A DNA stretch of 64,000 bases, taken from assembly GCF_040214835.1 (NCBI RefSeq), contig NZ_CP157874.1:5420501-5484500 (forward strand), in the 5' to 3' direction. A program made the position numbers and the translations under genes. Positions within the stretch are counted from its first letter, which is position 1. Each line of letters begins with the position of its first letter. Positions 40,026 to 50,757 of the stretch are shown piece by piece. This DNA is from Pseudomonas asiatica (lineage in GTDB: Bacteria; Pseudomonadota; Gammaproteobacteria; Pseudomonadales; Pseudomonadaceae). The notes under the pieces were generated by a model. The model was not told where the DNA came from, searched no databases, and saw only the letters and a program-made list of their open reading frames with translations.

Positions 40026-40042
40026 CAGCTCAAGCTAGACAA

Positions 40043-41863
40043 TCAAGCCTTGGCTTTCTTGGCAGCGCGGGTACGCTCGCCTTCGTCCAGGATCTTCTTG
40101 CGCAGGCGGATCGACTTCGGAGTCACTTCGCACAGCTCGTCGTCCTGGATGAATTCCAGGGCCTGTTCCAGGGTGTGGCGAACCGGCGGTACCAGGGCGA
40201 TGACTTCGTCTTTGCCCGAAGCACGCATGTTGTCGAGCTTCTTGCCCTTGGTCGGGTTCACGCCCAGGTCGTTGTCACGGCTGTTCAGGCCGATGATCTG
40301 ACCGTTGTAGATGTCCTGACCGTGCTCGATGAACAGCTTGCCACGAGCCTGCAGGGTTTCCAGCGAGTAGGTCAGCGCCTTGCCGGTCTCGATCGAAACC
40401 AGTACACCGTTCAGGCGGCCGGACATCTGGCCGGCTTTCATGGTGTCGTAGCGATCGAAGATCGAGGTCAGGATGCCAGCACCGTTGGTCAGGGTCAGGA
40501 ACTGGTTACGGAAACCGATCAGACCACGAGCAGGTACGTTGTACTCCAGACGTACACGGCCCTTGCCATCCGGCGCCATGTTGGTCAGGTCGCCTTTACG
40601 CAGGCCCATTTCTTCCATGACCTTGCCCTGGGATTCTTCAGGGATGTCGATGGTGACGTTCTCGAACGGCTCCTGCTTCACGCCGTTGACTTCGCGGATG
40701 ATCACTTCAGGGCGGCCTACAGCCATCTCGAAGCCTTCACGACGCATGGTTTCGATCAGAACCGACAGGTGCAGCTCACCACGGCCGGAAACCTTGAACT
40801 TGTCAGCCGAGTCGCCCTCTTCAACGCGCAGTGCAACGTTGTACAGCAGCTCTTTGTCCAGACGTTCCTTGATGTTACGGCTGGTGACGAACTTGCCTTC
40901 CTTGCCGCAGAACGGCGAGTCGTTGACCTGGAAGGTCATCGAAACGGTCGGCTCGTCAACGGTCAGTGGCTTCATCGCCTCGACGTTGTTCATGTCGCAC
41001 AGAGTGTCGGAGATGAACAGCTCGTCGAAACCGCTGATGCAGACGATGTCGCCAGCCTGGGCTTCTTCAACGTCGACGCGGTGCAGGCCGTGGTGGCCCA
41101 TCAGCTTGAGGATACGGCCGTTACGCTTCTTGCCTTCGGTGTCGATGGCAACAACCGGGGTGTTCGGCTTGATACGACCACGGGCGATACGGCCAACGCC
41201 GATAACACCGAGGAAGCTGTTGTAGTCCAGAGCGGAGATCTGCATCTGGAACGGGCCATCGACGTCAACGTTCGGCGCCGGTACGTTGTCGACGATCGAC
41301 TGGTACAGCGGGGTCATGTCTTCGGCCATGTCGGTGTGGTCCAGGCCGGCGATGCCGTTCAGGGCCGAGGCGTAGACAACCTGGAAGTCCAGCTGGTCGT
41401 CGGTGGCACCGAGGTTGTCGAACAGGTCGAAGATCTGGTCCAGAACCCAGTCAGGACGCGCGCCCGGGCGGTCAACCTTGTTGATCACGACGATCGGCTT
41501 CAGGCCAGCTTCGAAAGCCTTCTTGGTCACGAAGCGGGTTTGCGGCATCGGGCCGTCCTGGGCGTCGACCAGCAGCAGCACGGAGTCGACCATCGACATT
41601 ACACGCTCAACCTCGCCACCGAAGTCGGCGTGGCCGGGGGTGTCGACGATGTTGATGTGGTAGCCGTTCCAGTTGATGGCAGTGTTTTTCGCCAGAATGG
41701 TAATGCCGCGCTCTTTTTCCTGGTCGTTGGAGTCCATCACGCGCTCGTCGTTGAGCTCGTTACGCTCCAGGGTGCCGGACTGGCGCAGGAGTTTGTCGAC
41801 CAGGGTGGTTTTACCATGGTCAACGTGGGCGATGATGGCGATGTTACGCAGATTTTCGATCAC
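40043..41863 (-). CDS. typA: TypA/BipA, ribosome-associated translational GTPase
   Basis: A 606-residue translational GTPase related to EF-G, acting in ribosome assembly and stress adaptation. GTPase motifs are intact: [10 protein letters not shown] (G1), RGITI (G2), DTPGHADF (G3) and NKVDRPGAR (G4). Domains II, III, V-like and the BipA-specific C-terminal domain follow. The start is GTG (41863). Downstream lies a strong terminator; thiI is upstream on the same strand. Confidence 0.98.
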   Translation of the reverse strand: MIENLRNIAIIAHVDHGKTTLVDKLLRQSGTLERNELNDERVMDSNDQEKERGITILAKNTAINWNGYHINIVDTPGHADFGGEVERVMSMVDSVLLLVDAQDGPMPQTRFVTKKAFEAGLKPIVVINKVDRPGARPDWVLDQIFDLFDNLGATDDQLDFQVVYASALNGIAGLDHTDMAEDMTPLYQSIVDNVPAPNVDVDGPFQMQISALDYNSFLGVIGVGRIARGRIKPNTPVVAIDTEGKKRNGRILKLMGHHGLHRVDVEEAQAGDIVCISGFDELFISDTLCDMNNVEAMKPLTVDEPTVSMTFQVNDSPFCGKEGKFVTSRNIKERLDKELLYNVALRVEEGDSADKFKVSGRGELHLSVLIETMRREGFEMAVGRPEVIIREVNGVKQEPFENVTIDIPEESQGKVMEEMGLRKGDLTNMAPDGKGRVRLEYNVPARGLIGFRNQFLTLTNGAGILTSIFDRYDTMKAGQMSGRLNGVLVSIETGKALTYSLETLQARGKLFIEHGQDIYNGQIIGLNSRDNDLGVNPTKGKKLDNMRASGKDEVIALVPPVRHTLEQALEFIQDDELCEVTPKSIRLRKKILDEGERTRAAKKAKA

Positions 41864-41990
41864 AACTGTATCTCGATCAGAGGATTCGGTTGCCGCCAGT
41901 GTAGGCGGCGAATATGTACGGTTTGAGGCTCAGCGGGCCCGATGGTCGGGAGGGCGATGGCGGATGCTGCCGCCATACAGCCCTGGCGTC

Positions 41991-43445
41991 TTATGTCGGA
42001 CGATAAACACGCACATTGGCATGTCCCTCACTGAGCAGGTGGTGTGCGTGCAGACGGCTCATCACACCTTTGTCGCAATACAGCAAGTACTGGCGGTTGG
42101 CATCCAGCTGCTTGAACTTGCTGTTGATGGCATAGAACGGCATGGCCTGGACTTCGATACCGTCGAGCACCAGAGGTTCGTCTTCCTGGGCATCGGGGTG
42201 ACGAATGTCGATGACGATCTGGCCGGGCAGCGCCTCGGTCACTTCCTCGATTTCGATGTCCTTGCCCAGTTCGTCGATCACATGGTCGATGGAGATCAGC
42301 CGGGCGCGTTCCAGAGCGCGCTCCAGCACGGCCATGTCGAACTGCTTCTCTTCATGCTCCATGCGGTGGCGCTTGGCGTGGGTGGTCGGGTTTACCGAGA
42401 TCACGCCGCAGTATTCTGGCATGTGCTTGGCGAAGTCGGCAGTGCCGATCGCATAGGCCTGGTCGATGATGTCCTGCTTGTGGCTGGCCAGCAGCGGGCG
42501 CAGCACCAGCTTGTCGGTGGCCGAGTCGATGATCGACAGGTTCGGCAGGGTCTGGCTGGACACCTGGGAAATCGCCTCGCCGGTGACCAGCGCGTCGATC
42601 TCCAGGCGGTCGGCCATGTGCGCGGCACCGCGCAGCATCATGCGCTTCAGGGTCACACCCATGTAGCTGTTGTCGACCTTGTTGAGGATCTCGCCGACCA
42701 CTTCCTCGAACGGCACGCTGATGAACAGCACGCGCTGGCTGCTGCCGAACTTCTTCCACAGGTAGTGGGCCACTTCCATCACGCCCAACTCGTGGGCACG
42801 GCCGCCGAGGTTGAAGAAGCAGAAGTGGGTCATCAGGCCACGGCGCATCATCTGGTAGGCCGCCACGGTGGAGTCGAAGCCGCCGGACATCAGTACCAGG
42901 GTCTGCTCCAGGGCGCCCAGCGGGTAGCCGCCGATGCCCTGGTGCTGGTTGTGGATCACGTACAGGCGCTGGTCGCGGATTTCGATGCGCACCAGCACTT
43001 CCGGGTTTTTCAGCTCGATGCCGGCTGCGCCGCACTGCTGACGCAACTGGCTGCCGACATAACGGTCGACGTCCATCGAGGTGAAGTCGTGGTGGCCGCC
43101 GCGCTTGCAGCGCACGGCGAAGTGCTTGCCGGCCAGCAGATGACCGAAGTGCTGCTTGCACTTGGCGACGATGTCGTCGAAGTCGCCGAGCGGGTATTCC
43201 TCTACCTGCAGGAAGTGGGTGATACCCGGGGTGCAGGTGAGGCGCTCGATCATCTCGCGCTGGACTTTTTCGTCTTCGACGCGGGTGACCACTTCGAGAT
43301 TGTCCCAGACACCATCGACCACGAGCTCAGGGTCAAGGTCCTTGAGCACGTTGCGGATGTTCTTGCCGAGCTGGCGGATGAAGCGCTTGCGCACCGGCCG
43401 GCTCTTGATGGTGATTTCTGGGAAGACTTTGACGATAAGTTTCAT
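41991..43445 (-). CDS. thiI: ThiI, tRNA 4-thiouridine synthase / sulfur carrier with rhodanese domain
   Basis: A 484-residue protein with an N-terminal ferredoxin-like and THUMP region (about residues 1-165), a PP-loop adenylation domain with [13 protein letters not shown] near residue 190, and a C-terminal rhodanese domain whose persulfide cysteine is Cys457 in [11 protein letters not shown]. The long form with a rhodanese domain serves both tRNA s4U8 formation and thiazole synthesis for thiamine. Length agrees with the enteric form. Confidence 0.97.
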   Translation of the reverse strand: MKLIVKVFPEITIKSRPVRKRFIRQLGKNIRNVLKDLDPELVVDGVWDNLEVVTRVEDEKVQREMIERLTCTPGITHFLQVEEYPLGDFDDIVAKCKQHFGHLLAGKHFAVRCKRGGHHDFTSMDVDRYVGSQLRQQCGAAGIELKNPEVLVRIEIRDQRLYVIHNQHQGIGGYPLGALEQTLVLMSGGFDSTVAAYQMMRRGLMTHFCFFNLGGRAHELGVMEVAHYLWKKFGSSQRVLFISVPFEEVVGEILNKVDNSYMGVTLKRMMLRGAAHMADRLEIDALVTGEAISQVSSQTLPNLSIIDSATDKLVLRPLLASHKQDIIDQAYAIGTADFAKHMPEYCGVISVNPTTHAKRHRMEHEEKQFDMAVLERALERARLISIDHVIDELGKDIEIEEVTEALPGQIVIDIRHPDAQEDEPLVLDGIEVQAMPFYAINSKFKQLDANRQYLLYCDKGVMSRLHAHHLLSEGHANVRVYRPT

Positions 43446-43556
43446 TGGTTAACAGCGCGCGCAGGGCCTGCCGAAAATGAGGGGCGCGAATTATAGCGGA
43501 AATTGCTCAGGATTTGACCAACTTTTGTACAGAAGGTCGGATTTATATTGCCTGCA

Positions 43557-43653
43557 CCGGCCTCATCGCCGGCAAGCCAGCTCCCACAGGCCATCCGCAG
43601 CTCTCAAGACTTACGCCCTACCTGTGGGAGCGGGCGAGCCCGCAAAGAGGCCC
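43557..43653. repeat. Mixed REP pair upstream of glnA
   Basis: Left arm is the tcgccggcaagccagctccc variant while the right arm is the gtgggagcgggcgagcccgc variant, so the two arms pair less perfectly than in other copies. It lies in the 470-base thiI-glnA gap, upstream of the NtrC site. Confidence 0.85.
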
Positions 43654-43679
43654 TCAAAGAAAGCACATAATTCAAGCAA

Positions 43680-43696
43680 TGCACACTATTGGTGCA
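43680..43696. promoter_or_regulatory. NtrC-binding dyad upstream of glnA
   Basis: TGCACACTATTGGTGCA matches the NtrC consensus TGCACCA-N3-TGGTGCA except at two positions of the left half. It lies about 120 bases upstream of the sigma-54 promoter, a normal enhancer distance. Confidence 0.85.
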
Positions 43697-43800
43697 CAAC
43701 TACCAAAATTCGCATCTTAAGGGTGCATTTTTACCCGCCAACTCTGCGCCCAATGCCCGCAAACGCCCCCTTTTATCCCGCCCTCGCCATTTTCGGGCAC

Positions 43801-43816
43801 TGGCATGCAATTTGCT
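43801..43816 (+). promoter_or_regulatory. Sigma-54 promoter of glnA
   Basis: TGGCATGCAATTTGCT has GG at 43802-43803 and GC at 43814-43815 with exactly ten bases between, close to the TGGCACG-N4-TTGC consensus. Transcription should start near 43827, giving a leader of about 89 bases. Confidence 0.9.
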
Positions 43817-43915
43817 CCCTTGTGAGGCAGGTAAGCTTGGCCGACTATCCGCGCCCGGCAACACCCTTTTTCCAGGGCAGCGGCCCACCGCGCTCTAGAC
43901 CATCCGGAGGACAAC

Positions 43916-45322
43916 ATGTCGAAGTCGGTTCAACTCATCAAAGATCATGACGTCAAGTGGATTGATCTGCGTTTCACGGACACCAAAGGCATTCAGCACC
44001 ACGTGACCATGCCGTCGCGTGATGCGCTGGAAGACGACTTCTTCGAAGTCGGCAAGATGTTCGACGGTTCCTCCATCGCTGGCTGGAAAGGCATCGAAGC
44101 TTCCGACATGATCCTGATGCCGGTCGACGAAACTGCCGTACTGGACCCGTTCACCGAAGAGCCAACCCTGATCATCACCTGCGACATCGTCGACCCGTCG
44201 AGCATGCAGGGCTACGATCGTGACCCTCGCGCCATCGCCAAGCGCGCCGAAGAGTACCTGAAGAGCACCGGCATCGGTGACACCGTATTCGCCGGCCCGG
44301 AGCCAGAGTTCTTCATCTTCGACGAAGTTAAGTTCCAGTCGGACATCTCCGGCTCGATGTTCAAGATCTTCTCCGAGCAAGGCTCGTGGATGACCGGCGC
44401 TGATGTGGAAGGCGGCAACAAAGGCCACCGTCCAGGCGTGAAAGGCGGCTACTTCCCGGTTCCGCCGTTCGACCACGACCACGAAATCCGTACCGCCATG
44501 TGCAACGCACTGGAAGAAATGGGTCAGACCGTCGAAGTTCACCACCACGAAGTGGCGACTGCCGGCCAGAACGAAATCGGCGTCAAGTTCAACACCCTGG
44601 TGAAGAAGGCTGACGAAGTACAGGCACTGAAGTACGTCGTGCACAACGTTGCCGACGCCTACGGCCGTACCGCCACTTTCATGCCGAAGCCTCTGTACGG
44701 CGACAACGGCTCGGGCATGCACGTGCACATGTCGATCTGGAAAGACGGCAAGAACACCTTCTCGGGTGAAGGCTATGCCGGCCTGTCCGACACCGCCCTG
44801 TACTTCATCGGCGGTATCATCAAGCACGGTAAGGCCCTGAACGGCTTCACCAACCCGTCGACCAACTCCTACAAGCGTCTGGTCCCAGGCTTCGAAGCCC
44901 CGGTAATGCTGGCCTACTCGGCTCGCAACCGTTCCGCCTCGATCCGTATTCCTTACGTCGGCAGCCCGAAAGCCCGCCGTATCGAAGCTCGCTTCCCGGA
45001 TCCATCGGCCAACCCATACCTGGCCTTCGCGGCCCTGCTGATGGCCGGCCTGGACGGTATCCAGAACAAGATCCACCCAGGCGATGCTGCCGACAAGAAC
45101 CTGTACGACCTGCCGCCTGAAGAGGCCAAGGACATCCCGCAGGTTTGCGGCAGCCTGAAGGAAGCTCTGGAAGAGCTGGACAAGGGCCGTGCGTTCCTGA
45201 CCAAGGGCGGCGTGTTCTCCGACGACTTCATCGATGCCTTCATCGAGCTGAAGAGCGAAGAAGAAATCAAGGTCCGCACCTTCGTTCACCCGCTGGAATA
45301 CGAGCTGTACTACAGCTGCTGA
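43916..45322 (+). CDS. glnA: GlnA, glutamine synthetase type I
   Basis: A 468-residue type I glutamine synthetase, the main ammonia-assimilating enzyme. Signatures include [12 protein letters not shown] near residue 50, the ATP/metal segment [25 protein letters not shown], and the adenylylation loop NLYDLPPEE with Tyr near residue 398, so it is the GlnE-regulated form. Codon use is strongly biased, as expected for a highly expressed gene. It is driven by a sigma-54/NtrC promoter and followed by a terminator. Confidence 0.99.
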   Translation: MSKSVQLIKDHDVKWIDLRFTDTKGIQHHVTMPSRDALEDDFFEVGKMFDGSSIAGWKGIEASDMILMPVDETAVLDPFTEEPTLIITCDIVDPSSMQGYDRDPRAIAKRAEEYLKSTGIGDTVFAGPEPEFFIFDEVKFQSDISGSMFKIFSEQGSWMTGADVEGGNKGHRPGVKGGYFPVPPFDHDHEIRTAMCNALEEMGQTVEVHHHEVATAGQNEIGVKFNTLVKKADEVQALKYVVHNVADAYGRTATFMPKPLYGDNGSGMHVHMSIWKDGKNTFSGEGYAGLSDTALYFIGGIIKHGKALNGFTNPSTNSYKRLVPGFEAPVMLAYSARNRSASIRIPYVGSPKARRIEARFPDPSANPYLAFAALLMAGLDGIQNKIHPGDAADKNLYDLPPEEAKDIPQVCGSLKEALEELDKGRAFLTKGGVFSDDFIDAFIELKSEEEIKVRTFVHPLEYELYYSC

Positions 45323-45358
45323 TCTGATCGGCGCCTGGCGCCGATGACATGATCACGA

Positions 45359-45385
45359 ACGGCCTCCTTCGGGAGGCCGTTTTCG
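45359..45385 (+). terminator. Rho-independent terminator of glnA
   Basis: Stem acggcctcc / ggaggccgt with a UUCG tetraloop followed by tttcgttt. An additional hairpin atcggcgcctggcgccgat lies just before it (45327-45345). Confidence 0.95.
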
Positions 45386-45495
45386 TTTCCGTGGCTGCCT
45401 CATCGATTTCATACAGAACCAGCAGATGCCGCTGACATTTCGCCGCCCCTTCAGCACGCAGGGTAGGCGTCCCTTCAGTCGACGGACATCACGCC

Positions 45496-45939
45496 ATGCG
45501 CAAACTTCTACCTGCAATGATTACCGTATCCGCCCTCCTCGCCGGCTGCGCCAGCAACGGCACCGCGCCAGGCCAGGCAACGTCACAGGTGCTTCACCGC
45601 GCCACCGGCAGTTGGGACGGCACCCCCTATCGCGATTACCCCGAAGGACGACCAGTGCTGTCGCTGGTGAAAGTCAGCATCCCCGCCCACACAACCCTCG
45701 GCTGGCACTGCCATCAGGCCCTCAATCTGGGCTATCTGGCGGAGGGCAGACTTGAGGTGGAAACCCGCGACGGCAAGCGCACAAGCCTGGTTGCAGGCCA
45801 GACGCTGGCAGAACTTCAAGGGGAAGTGCACCGCGGGCACACCACCGCGCAGCCCGCCACTGTCATGGTGTTCCACGCAAGCAATGAAGACCTGGCGTTT
45901 TCAACGCCAGAAGCCGAATGCCCGCCAACTGTGCGATAA
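45496..45939 (+). CDS. Cupin-domain lipoprotein
   Basis: A 147-residue protein with a signal peptide and lipobox LLAGC, so it should be lipid-anchored with Cys17 modified. The rest is one cupin barrel: VSIPAHTTLGWHCHQALNLGYLAEGRLEVETRDG is the first motif with metal-binding His residues, and a second His is in GEVHRGHTT. Function is unknown. It sits between glnA and ntrB, separated from glnA by a terminator and from ntrB by a sigma-54 promoter, so it is its own transcription unit. Confidence 0.85.
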   Translation: MRKLLPAMITVSALLAGCASNGTAPGQATSQVLHRATGSWDGTPYRDYPEGRPVLSLVKVSIPAHTTLGWHCHQALNLGYLAEGRLEVETRDGKRTSLVAGQTLAELQGEVHRGHTTAQPATVMVFHASNEDLAFSTPEAECPPTVR

Positions 45940-45955
45940 ACCCTGAAACCACCTA

Positions 45956-45972
45956 TGCTCCATATTGGTGCA
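45956..45972. promoter_or_regulatory. NtrC-binding dyad upstream of ntrBC
   Basis: TGCTCCATATTGGTGCA differs from the NtrC consensus at one fixed position only. A further half-site TGCACC occurs at about 45996. It lies some 150 bases upstream of the candidate sigma-54 promoter. Confidence 0.85.
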
Positions 45973-46098
45973 TTCTGAGAGCTAACGCCCCCGAATGCAC
46001 CCCAAAAGCGATCACATGAACCGTTTAATCAGTTCATTCTGGTGCGGTTTTTCCCGTTTTCAGGGCTTTATCGGCAAATTCCGCTTCTTTTCGGAGCC

Positions 46099-46115
46099 TT
46101 GGTTTGGTTCTTGCA
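46099..46115 (+). promoter_or_regulatory. Sigma-54 promoter candidate of ntrBC
   Basis: TTGGTTTGGTTCTTGCA has GG at 46101-46102 and GC at 46113-46114 with ten bases between. The -12 side TTGCA is good, the -24 side (TGGTTT) is weak. The implied start is near 46126. Confidence 0.65.
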
Positions 46116-46211
46116 TTTTTTGCCCAAAGACTGGAATCAGCGGATCCACCGCGCGCCCGACCATGGCCGCGCCCATGCCCGACACGCGCCAAAAGAGGTC
46201 GACGACGCCCT

Positions 46212-47293
46212 ATGACCATCAGCGATGCCCAGCACCGTCTGCTTCTGGACAACCTGACCACCGCCACGCTGCTGCTCAACGCCGAGCTGCGCCTGGAGTA
46301 CATGAACCCGGCCGCGGAAATGCTCCTGGCGGTCAGTGGCCAGCGCAGCCATGGGCAGTTCATCAGCGAACTGTTCACCGAGTCGACCGAGGCGCTCAGC
46401 TCGCTGCGCCAGGCGGTCGAGCAGGCGCACCCGTTCACCAAGCGCGAAGCGCAGCTCACCTCGCTGACCGGGCAGGCCATCACCGTCGACTACGCGGTAA
46501 CGCCGATCCTGCACCAGGGCCAGACCCTGCTGCTGCTGGAGGTGCACCCACGCGACCGGCTGCTGCGCATTACCAAGGAAGAGGCCCAGCTGAGCAAGCA
46601 GGAAACCACCAAGATGCTGGTGCGCGGCCTGGCCCACGAAATCAAGAACCCCCTTGGCGGCATCCGCGGCGCAGCCCAGCTGCTGGCCCGCGAACTGCCT
46701 GAAGAAGGCCTGCGTGACTATACCAACGTGATCATCGAGGAAGCCGACCGCCTGCGTAACCTGGTCGACCGCATGCTCGGTTCGAACAAGCTGCCGTCGC
46801 TGGCCATGACCAACATCCACGAAGTGCTGGAGCGGGTCTGCAGCTTGGTAGAGGCCGAAAGCCAGGGCTGCATCACTTTGGTGCGCGACTATGACCCCAG
46901 CCTGCCGGATGTGTTGATCGACCGCGAGCAGATGATCCAGGCCGTGCTCAACATCGTGCGCAATGCCATGCAGGCGATCAGTTCGCAGAACGAACTGCGC
47001 CTGGGCCGCATCACCCTGCGCAGCCGTGCCCTGCGCCAGTTCACCATCGGCCACGTGCGCCATCGCCTGGTGGCGCGGGTCGAGATCATCGACAACGGCC
47101 CGGGCATCCCGCCGGAACTGCAGGACACCCTCTTCTATCCCATGGTCAGCGGCCGCCCGGACGGTACCGGGCTGGGCCTGGCCATCACCCAGAACATCAT
47201 CAGCCAGCACCAGGGCCTGATCGAGTGTGAAAGCCATGCAGGCCACACCGCCTTCTCGATCTACCTGCCCCTGGAACAAGGAGCCACCGCCTC

Positions 47294-47297
<4 letters not shown>
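46212..47297 (+). CDS. glnL: NtrB (GlnL), nitrogen-sensing histidine kinase
   Basis: A 361-residue cytosolic kinase/phosphatase that controls NtrC in response to PII. An N-terminal PAS domain covers about residues 10-120, the phosphoacceptor is His142 in LAHEIKNPLGGIRGAAQLL, and the ATPase domain has the N box IVRNAMQAI, DNGPGIP and GTGLGLAI motifs. The ATG at 46212 is chosen over upstream in-frame codons because it gives the normal N-terminus. The stop overlaps the ntrC start by 4 bases. Confidence 0.97.
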
Positions 47298-48730
<1,433 letters not shown>

Positions 48731-48755
48731 GTTCCAGGTAAACCCATAGTTCTTT

Positions 48756-48857
48756 GGGGCTGCTGCGCAGCCCATCGCGACACAAGGCCGCTCCTACAGG
48801 AGAATGCGATCCCCTGTAGGAGCGGCCTTGTGTCGCGATGGGCCGCAAAGCGGCCCC
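48756..48857. repeat. Paired inverted repeat (TAGGAGCGGCC type) after ntrC
   Basis: Arms catcgcgacacaaggccgct and complement framed by ggggctgctgcgcagccc and gggccgcaaagcggcccc hairpins. It separates ntrC from the nrsZ promoter region. Confidence 0.9.
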
Positions 48858-48876
48858 AAACATTTCAGCCCTTCGA

Positions 48877-48913
48877 TGCACCGATCCTGTGCCCGATGCA
48901 CCTCTCGAAGGCA
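48877..48913. promoter_or_regulatory. Two NtrC-like half-dyads upstream of nrsZ
   Basis: TGCACCGATCCTGTGCC (48877-48893) and TGCACCTCTCGAAGGCA (48897-48913) each carry a perfect left half TGCACC and a degenerate right half. They lie 65-100 bases upstream of a strong sigma-54 promoter. Confidence 0.65.
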
Positions 48914-48976
48914 CAAATCCCCCGCAAAAACGGCCAAATCACCCTGAAAACCCATAATTGACGGGCTTTTCAAAAC

Positions 48977-48992
48977 TGGCACGCCCCCTGCA
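48977..48992 (+). promoter_or_regulatory. Sigma-54 promoter of nrsZ
   Basis: TGGCACGCCCCCTGCA has an ideal -24 element TGGCACG and GC at 48990-48991, ten bases after GG at 48978-48979. The predicted start is about 49003, just before the first repeat module. Confidence 0.88.
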
Positions 48993-49002
48993 ATAACCCA
49001 TA

Positions 49003-49175
49003 CATATCCAGTTTCGGGGGCCCTGGTACAGGCAGGCCGGGTGAACCCCTCTTTTATTCGCAACATCGCCAGTTTTGGGGACCTCGGTACAGGCAGGCCG
49101 GGCCATCCCCCCTTTATACGCAGTACCCCTTTCGGGGACCCTGGTACAGGCAGGCCGGGATATCCCCTCTTTTAT
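49003..49175 (+). ncRNA. nrsZ: NrsZ-like nitrogen-regulated small RNA (three modules)
   Basis: After ntrC there is no open frame but three imperfect direct repeats of 57-61 bases, aligned on ggtacaggcaggccggg at 49025, 49086 and 49143. Each module folds: outer arms ggggN / Ncccc enclose the core, and each hairpin is followed by a T-rich run (cttttatt or ctttata). A sigma-54 promoter with NtrC-like sites lies just upstream. In P. aeruginosa, NrsZ is an NtrB/C- and RpoN-dependent small RNA encoded next to ntrC that is processed into three similar modules of about 60 nucleotides, the first being sufficient for function. Position, promoter and triple structure all agree. Ends are predicted, not mapped. 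Confidence 0.82.
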
Positions 49176-49609
49176 TCGTGCAGTTTCACCTGCAACCGCC
49201 AGCGCCCAGCGTCCTCTGCACCGGCCCACTCGCCGTGCAGGGGGCGCGCGGCCACCACCGTCAGCAACAGACCTTCCTTGCTATTCTGCACCCGCCAGCT
49301 CACAGGCTTGCCCTGCAGGCTCAGTTGCCCTTGCCGGGCCTTGCCCTGGGCCTGGAACAACAGTGCTACCGTACCTTCCACATTCTCGCCATGCAGCTGA
49401 GGCTCTTCGTTGAACCACAGCTCCAGGCCATCCTGCACCACCTCCACCTGCTGCAGCTCGCGCTCGTCGGGCGTGGTCAGGCGGCCAATCATCAGCCCCA
49501 CCATCAAGCCGACGATCGCCAGCGACAGCATCACCCGCGGGAACGCCTTCGAACGCAGGTCCGGTTCGGGGGTAGAATGCCCGTCATCTTCACGCTTGGA
49601 GCCGTGCAT
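49172..49609 (-). CDS. Hypothetical single-pass membrane protein
   Basis: A 145-residue protein I do not recognise. A hydrophilic N-terminus (residues 1-25) is followed by one transmembrane helix (VMLSLAIVGLMVGLMIGRL, about 27-44) and a soluble domain of about 100 residues with beta-strand character (QDGLELWFNEEP, GTVALLFQAQGKARQGQLSLQG, GRWRLQVKLHE) that should lie in the periplasm. Its start codon overlaps the trmL start codon on the other strand through a shared CATG. Its stop touches the end of nrsZ. Confidence 0.75.
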   Translation of the reverse strand: MHGSKREDDGHSTPEPDLRSKAFPRVMLSLAIVGLMVGLMIGRLTTPDERELQQVEVVQDGLELWFNEEPQLHGENVEGTVALLFQAQGKARQGQLSLQGKPVSWRVQNSKEGLLLTVVAARPLHGEWAGAEDAGRWRLQVKLHE

Positions 49610-50069
49610 GTTTCACGTCATCCTTTTTCAACCAGAAATTCCGCCGAATACCGGCAACATCATTCGCCTGTGCGCCAACAGCGGCTGCGACCTGCACCTG
49701 ATCGAGCCCATCAGCTTCGAACTGGACGACAAGCGCCTGCGGCGCGCGGGGCTGGATTACCACGAGTATGCCACGCTCAAGCGCCACGAGAGCCTGGCCG
49801 GATGCCTGGAAAGCCTGGGCAACCCACGGCTGTTCGCCTTCACCACCAAGGGCTCGCACCCGTTCCACGAAGTGGCTTACCAGCCGGGTGATGCCTTCCT
49901 GTTCGGGCCAGAAAGCCGCGGCCTGCCGGCCGAAGTACTGGACAGCCTGCCGGCCGAACAACGCCTGCGCCTGCCGATGCGGCCGGGGTGCCGCAGCCTG
50001 AATCTGTCCAATACCGTGGCTGTGACGGTGTATGAGGCGTGGCGGCAGAATGGGTTTGCCGGGAGCTGA
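49608..50069 (+). CDS. trmL: TrmL, tRNA (cytidine/uridine-34-2'-O)-methyltransferase
   Basis: A 153-residue SPOUT methyltransferase that modifies the wobble base of tRNA-Leu isoacceptors. Motif 1 is FQPEIPPNTGNIIRLCANSG, motif 2 FLFGPESRGLP and motif 3 MRPGCRSLNLSNTVAVTVYEAWRQ, all typical. The ATG at 49608 has GGAG seven bases upstream. It is divergent from, and its start overlaps, the hypothetical membrane-protein gene. Confidence 0.96.
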   Translation: MFHVILFQPEIPPNTGNIIRLCANSGCDLHLIEPISFELDDKRLRRAGLDYHEYATLKRHESLAGCLESLGNPRLFAFTTKGSHPFHEVAYQPGDAFLFGPESRGLPAEVLDSLPAEQRLRLPMRPGCRSLNLSNTVAVTVYEAWRQNGFAGS

Positions 50070-50078
50070 GCTGTAGCC

Positions 50079-50187
50079 TGTGCCGGCCTCTTCGCGGGTA
50101 AACCCGCTCCCACAGGAACCAAACCAACCTCAAGGGCGGCGCTGTACCTGTGGGAGCGGGTTTACCCGCGAAGGGGCCGGCACAGGC
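50079..50187. repeat. Paired inverted REP element (GGGAGCGGG type)
   Basis: Long inverted arms from cctgtgccggcctcttcgcg to the matching end ggggccggcacagg, between the convergent trmL and secB genes. Confidence 0.9.
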
Positions 50188-50190
50188 AAC

Positions 50191-50216
50191 AAAAAAGCGC
50201 CCCTTGAGGCGCTTTC
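50191..50216 (-). terminator. Rho-independent terminator of secB
   Basis: Stem aaagcgcc / ggcgcttt with a short loop, followed on the minus strand by a run of six T, just after the secB stop. Confidence 0.92.
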
Positions 50217-50232
50217 TTGATACCAGCAGCTA

Positions 50233-50718
50233 TTACTGCACAGTCGGCGCTTCGCCGGCTTCCTGCATGCGCTGCATTTCCTGCGCGTACAGGGCGTCGA
50301 AGTTGACCGGCGACAGCATCAGGGCCGGGAACGAACCGCGGGTCACCAGGCTGTCCAGGGTCTCGCGGGCGTACGGGAACAGGATGTTCGGGCAGAACGC
50401 ACCCAGAGTGTGGCTCATCGAAGCCGCGTCCAGGTTCTTGATCAGGAAGATACCGGCCTGCTGCACTTCAGCGATGAAGGCCACTTCGTCACCGTTCTTG
50501 ACGGTAACCGACAGGGTCAGCACCACCTCGTGGAAGTCGCCTTCCAGGGCTTTCTGCTTGGTGTTCAGGTCCAGGGCAACGCTCGGCTCCCAGGTCTGGC
50601 GGAAGATCTGCGGGCTTTTCGGGGCTTCGAACGACAGGTCGCGCACATAGATGCGCTGCATGGAGAACTGAGGGCTGTTGTCTTCTGCAGCAGCGCCGTT
50701 GGTCTGTTGGTCAGTCAT
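50233..50718 (-). CDS. secB: SecB, protein-export chaperone
   Basis: A 161-residue tetrameric chaperone that keeps precursors unfolded and hands them to SecA. The family segments [19 protein letters not shown] near residue 18, [28 protein letters not shown] and [23 protein letters not shown] are all there. Last gene of a rhodanese-grxC-secB run, the same neighbourhood as yibN-grxC-secB of E. coli. A clear terminator follows. Confidence 0.98.
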   Translation of the reverse strand: MTDQQTNGAAAEDNSPQFSMQRIYVRDLSFEAPKSPQIFRQTWEPSVALDLNTKQKALEGDFHEVVLTLSVTVKNGDEVAFIAEVQQAGIFLIKNLDAASMSHTLGAFCPNILFPYARETLDSLVTRGSFPALMLSPVNFDALYAQEMQRMQEAGEAPTVQ

Positions 50719-50757
50719 GGCAGATCCTTATCCTAATGTTTTTGAATGCAGTGCAAA

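Noticed and set aside
45426..45755. A 109-codon frame overlapping the cupin lipoprotein start
   Set aside because: Its product is basic and low in complexity, while the frame starting at 45496 has a clear signal peptide, lipobox and cupin motifs.
49012..49175. The three repeats after ntrC considered as a small CRISPR array
   Set aside because: Only three imperfect copies, hairpins with compensating arms, spacers of similar sequence and no cas genes. The sigma-54 promoter and place point to NrsZ.
49041..49400. Plus-strand open frame of 119 codons with a repeating FGDLGTGRPG pattern
   Set aside because: The repeat in the translation only mirrors the RNA modules, the frame runs into the antisense of the hypothetical gene, and there is no ribosome-binding site.
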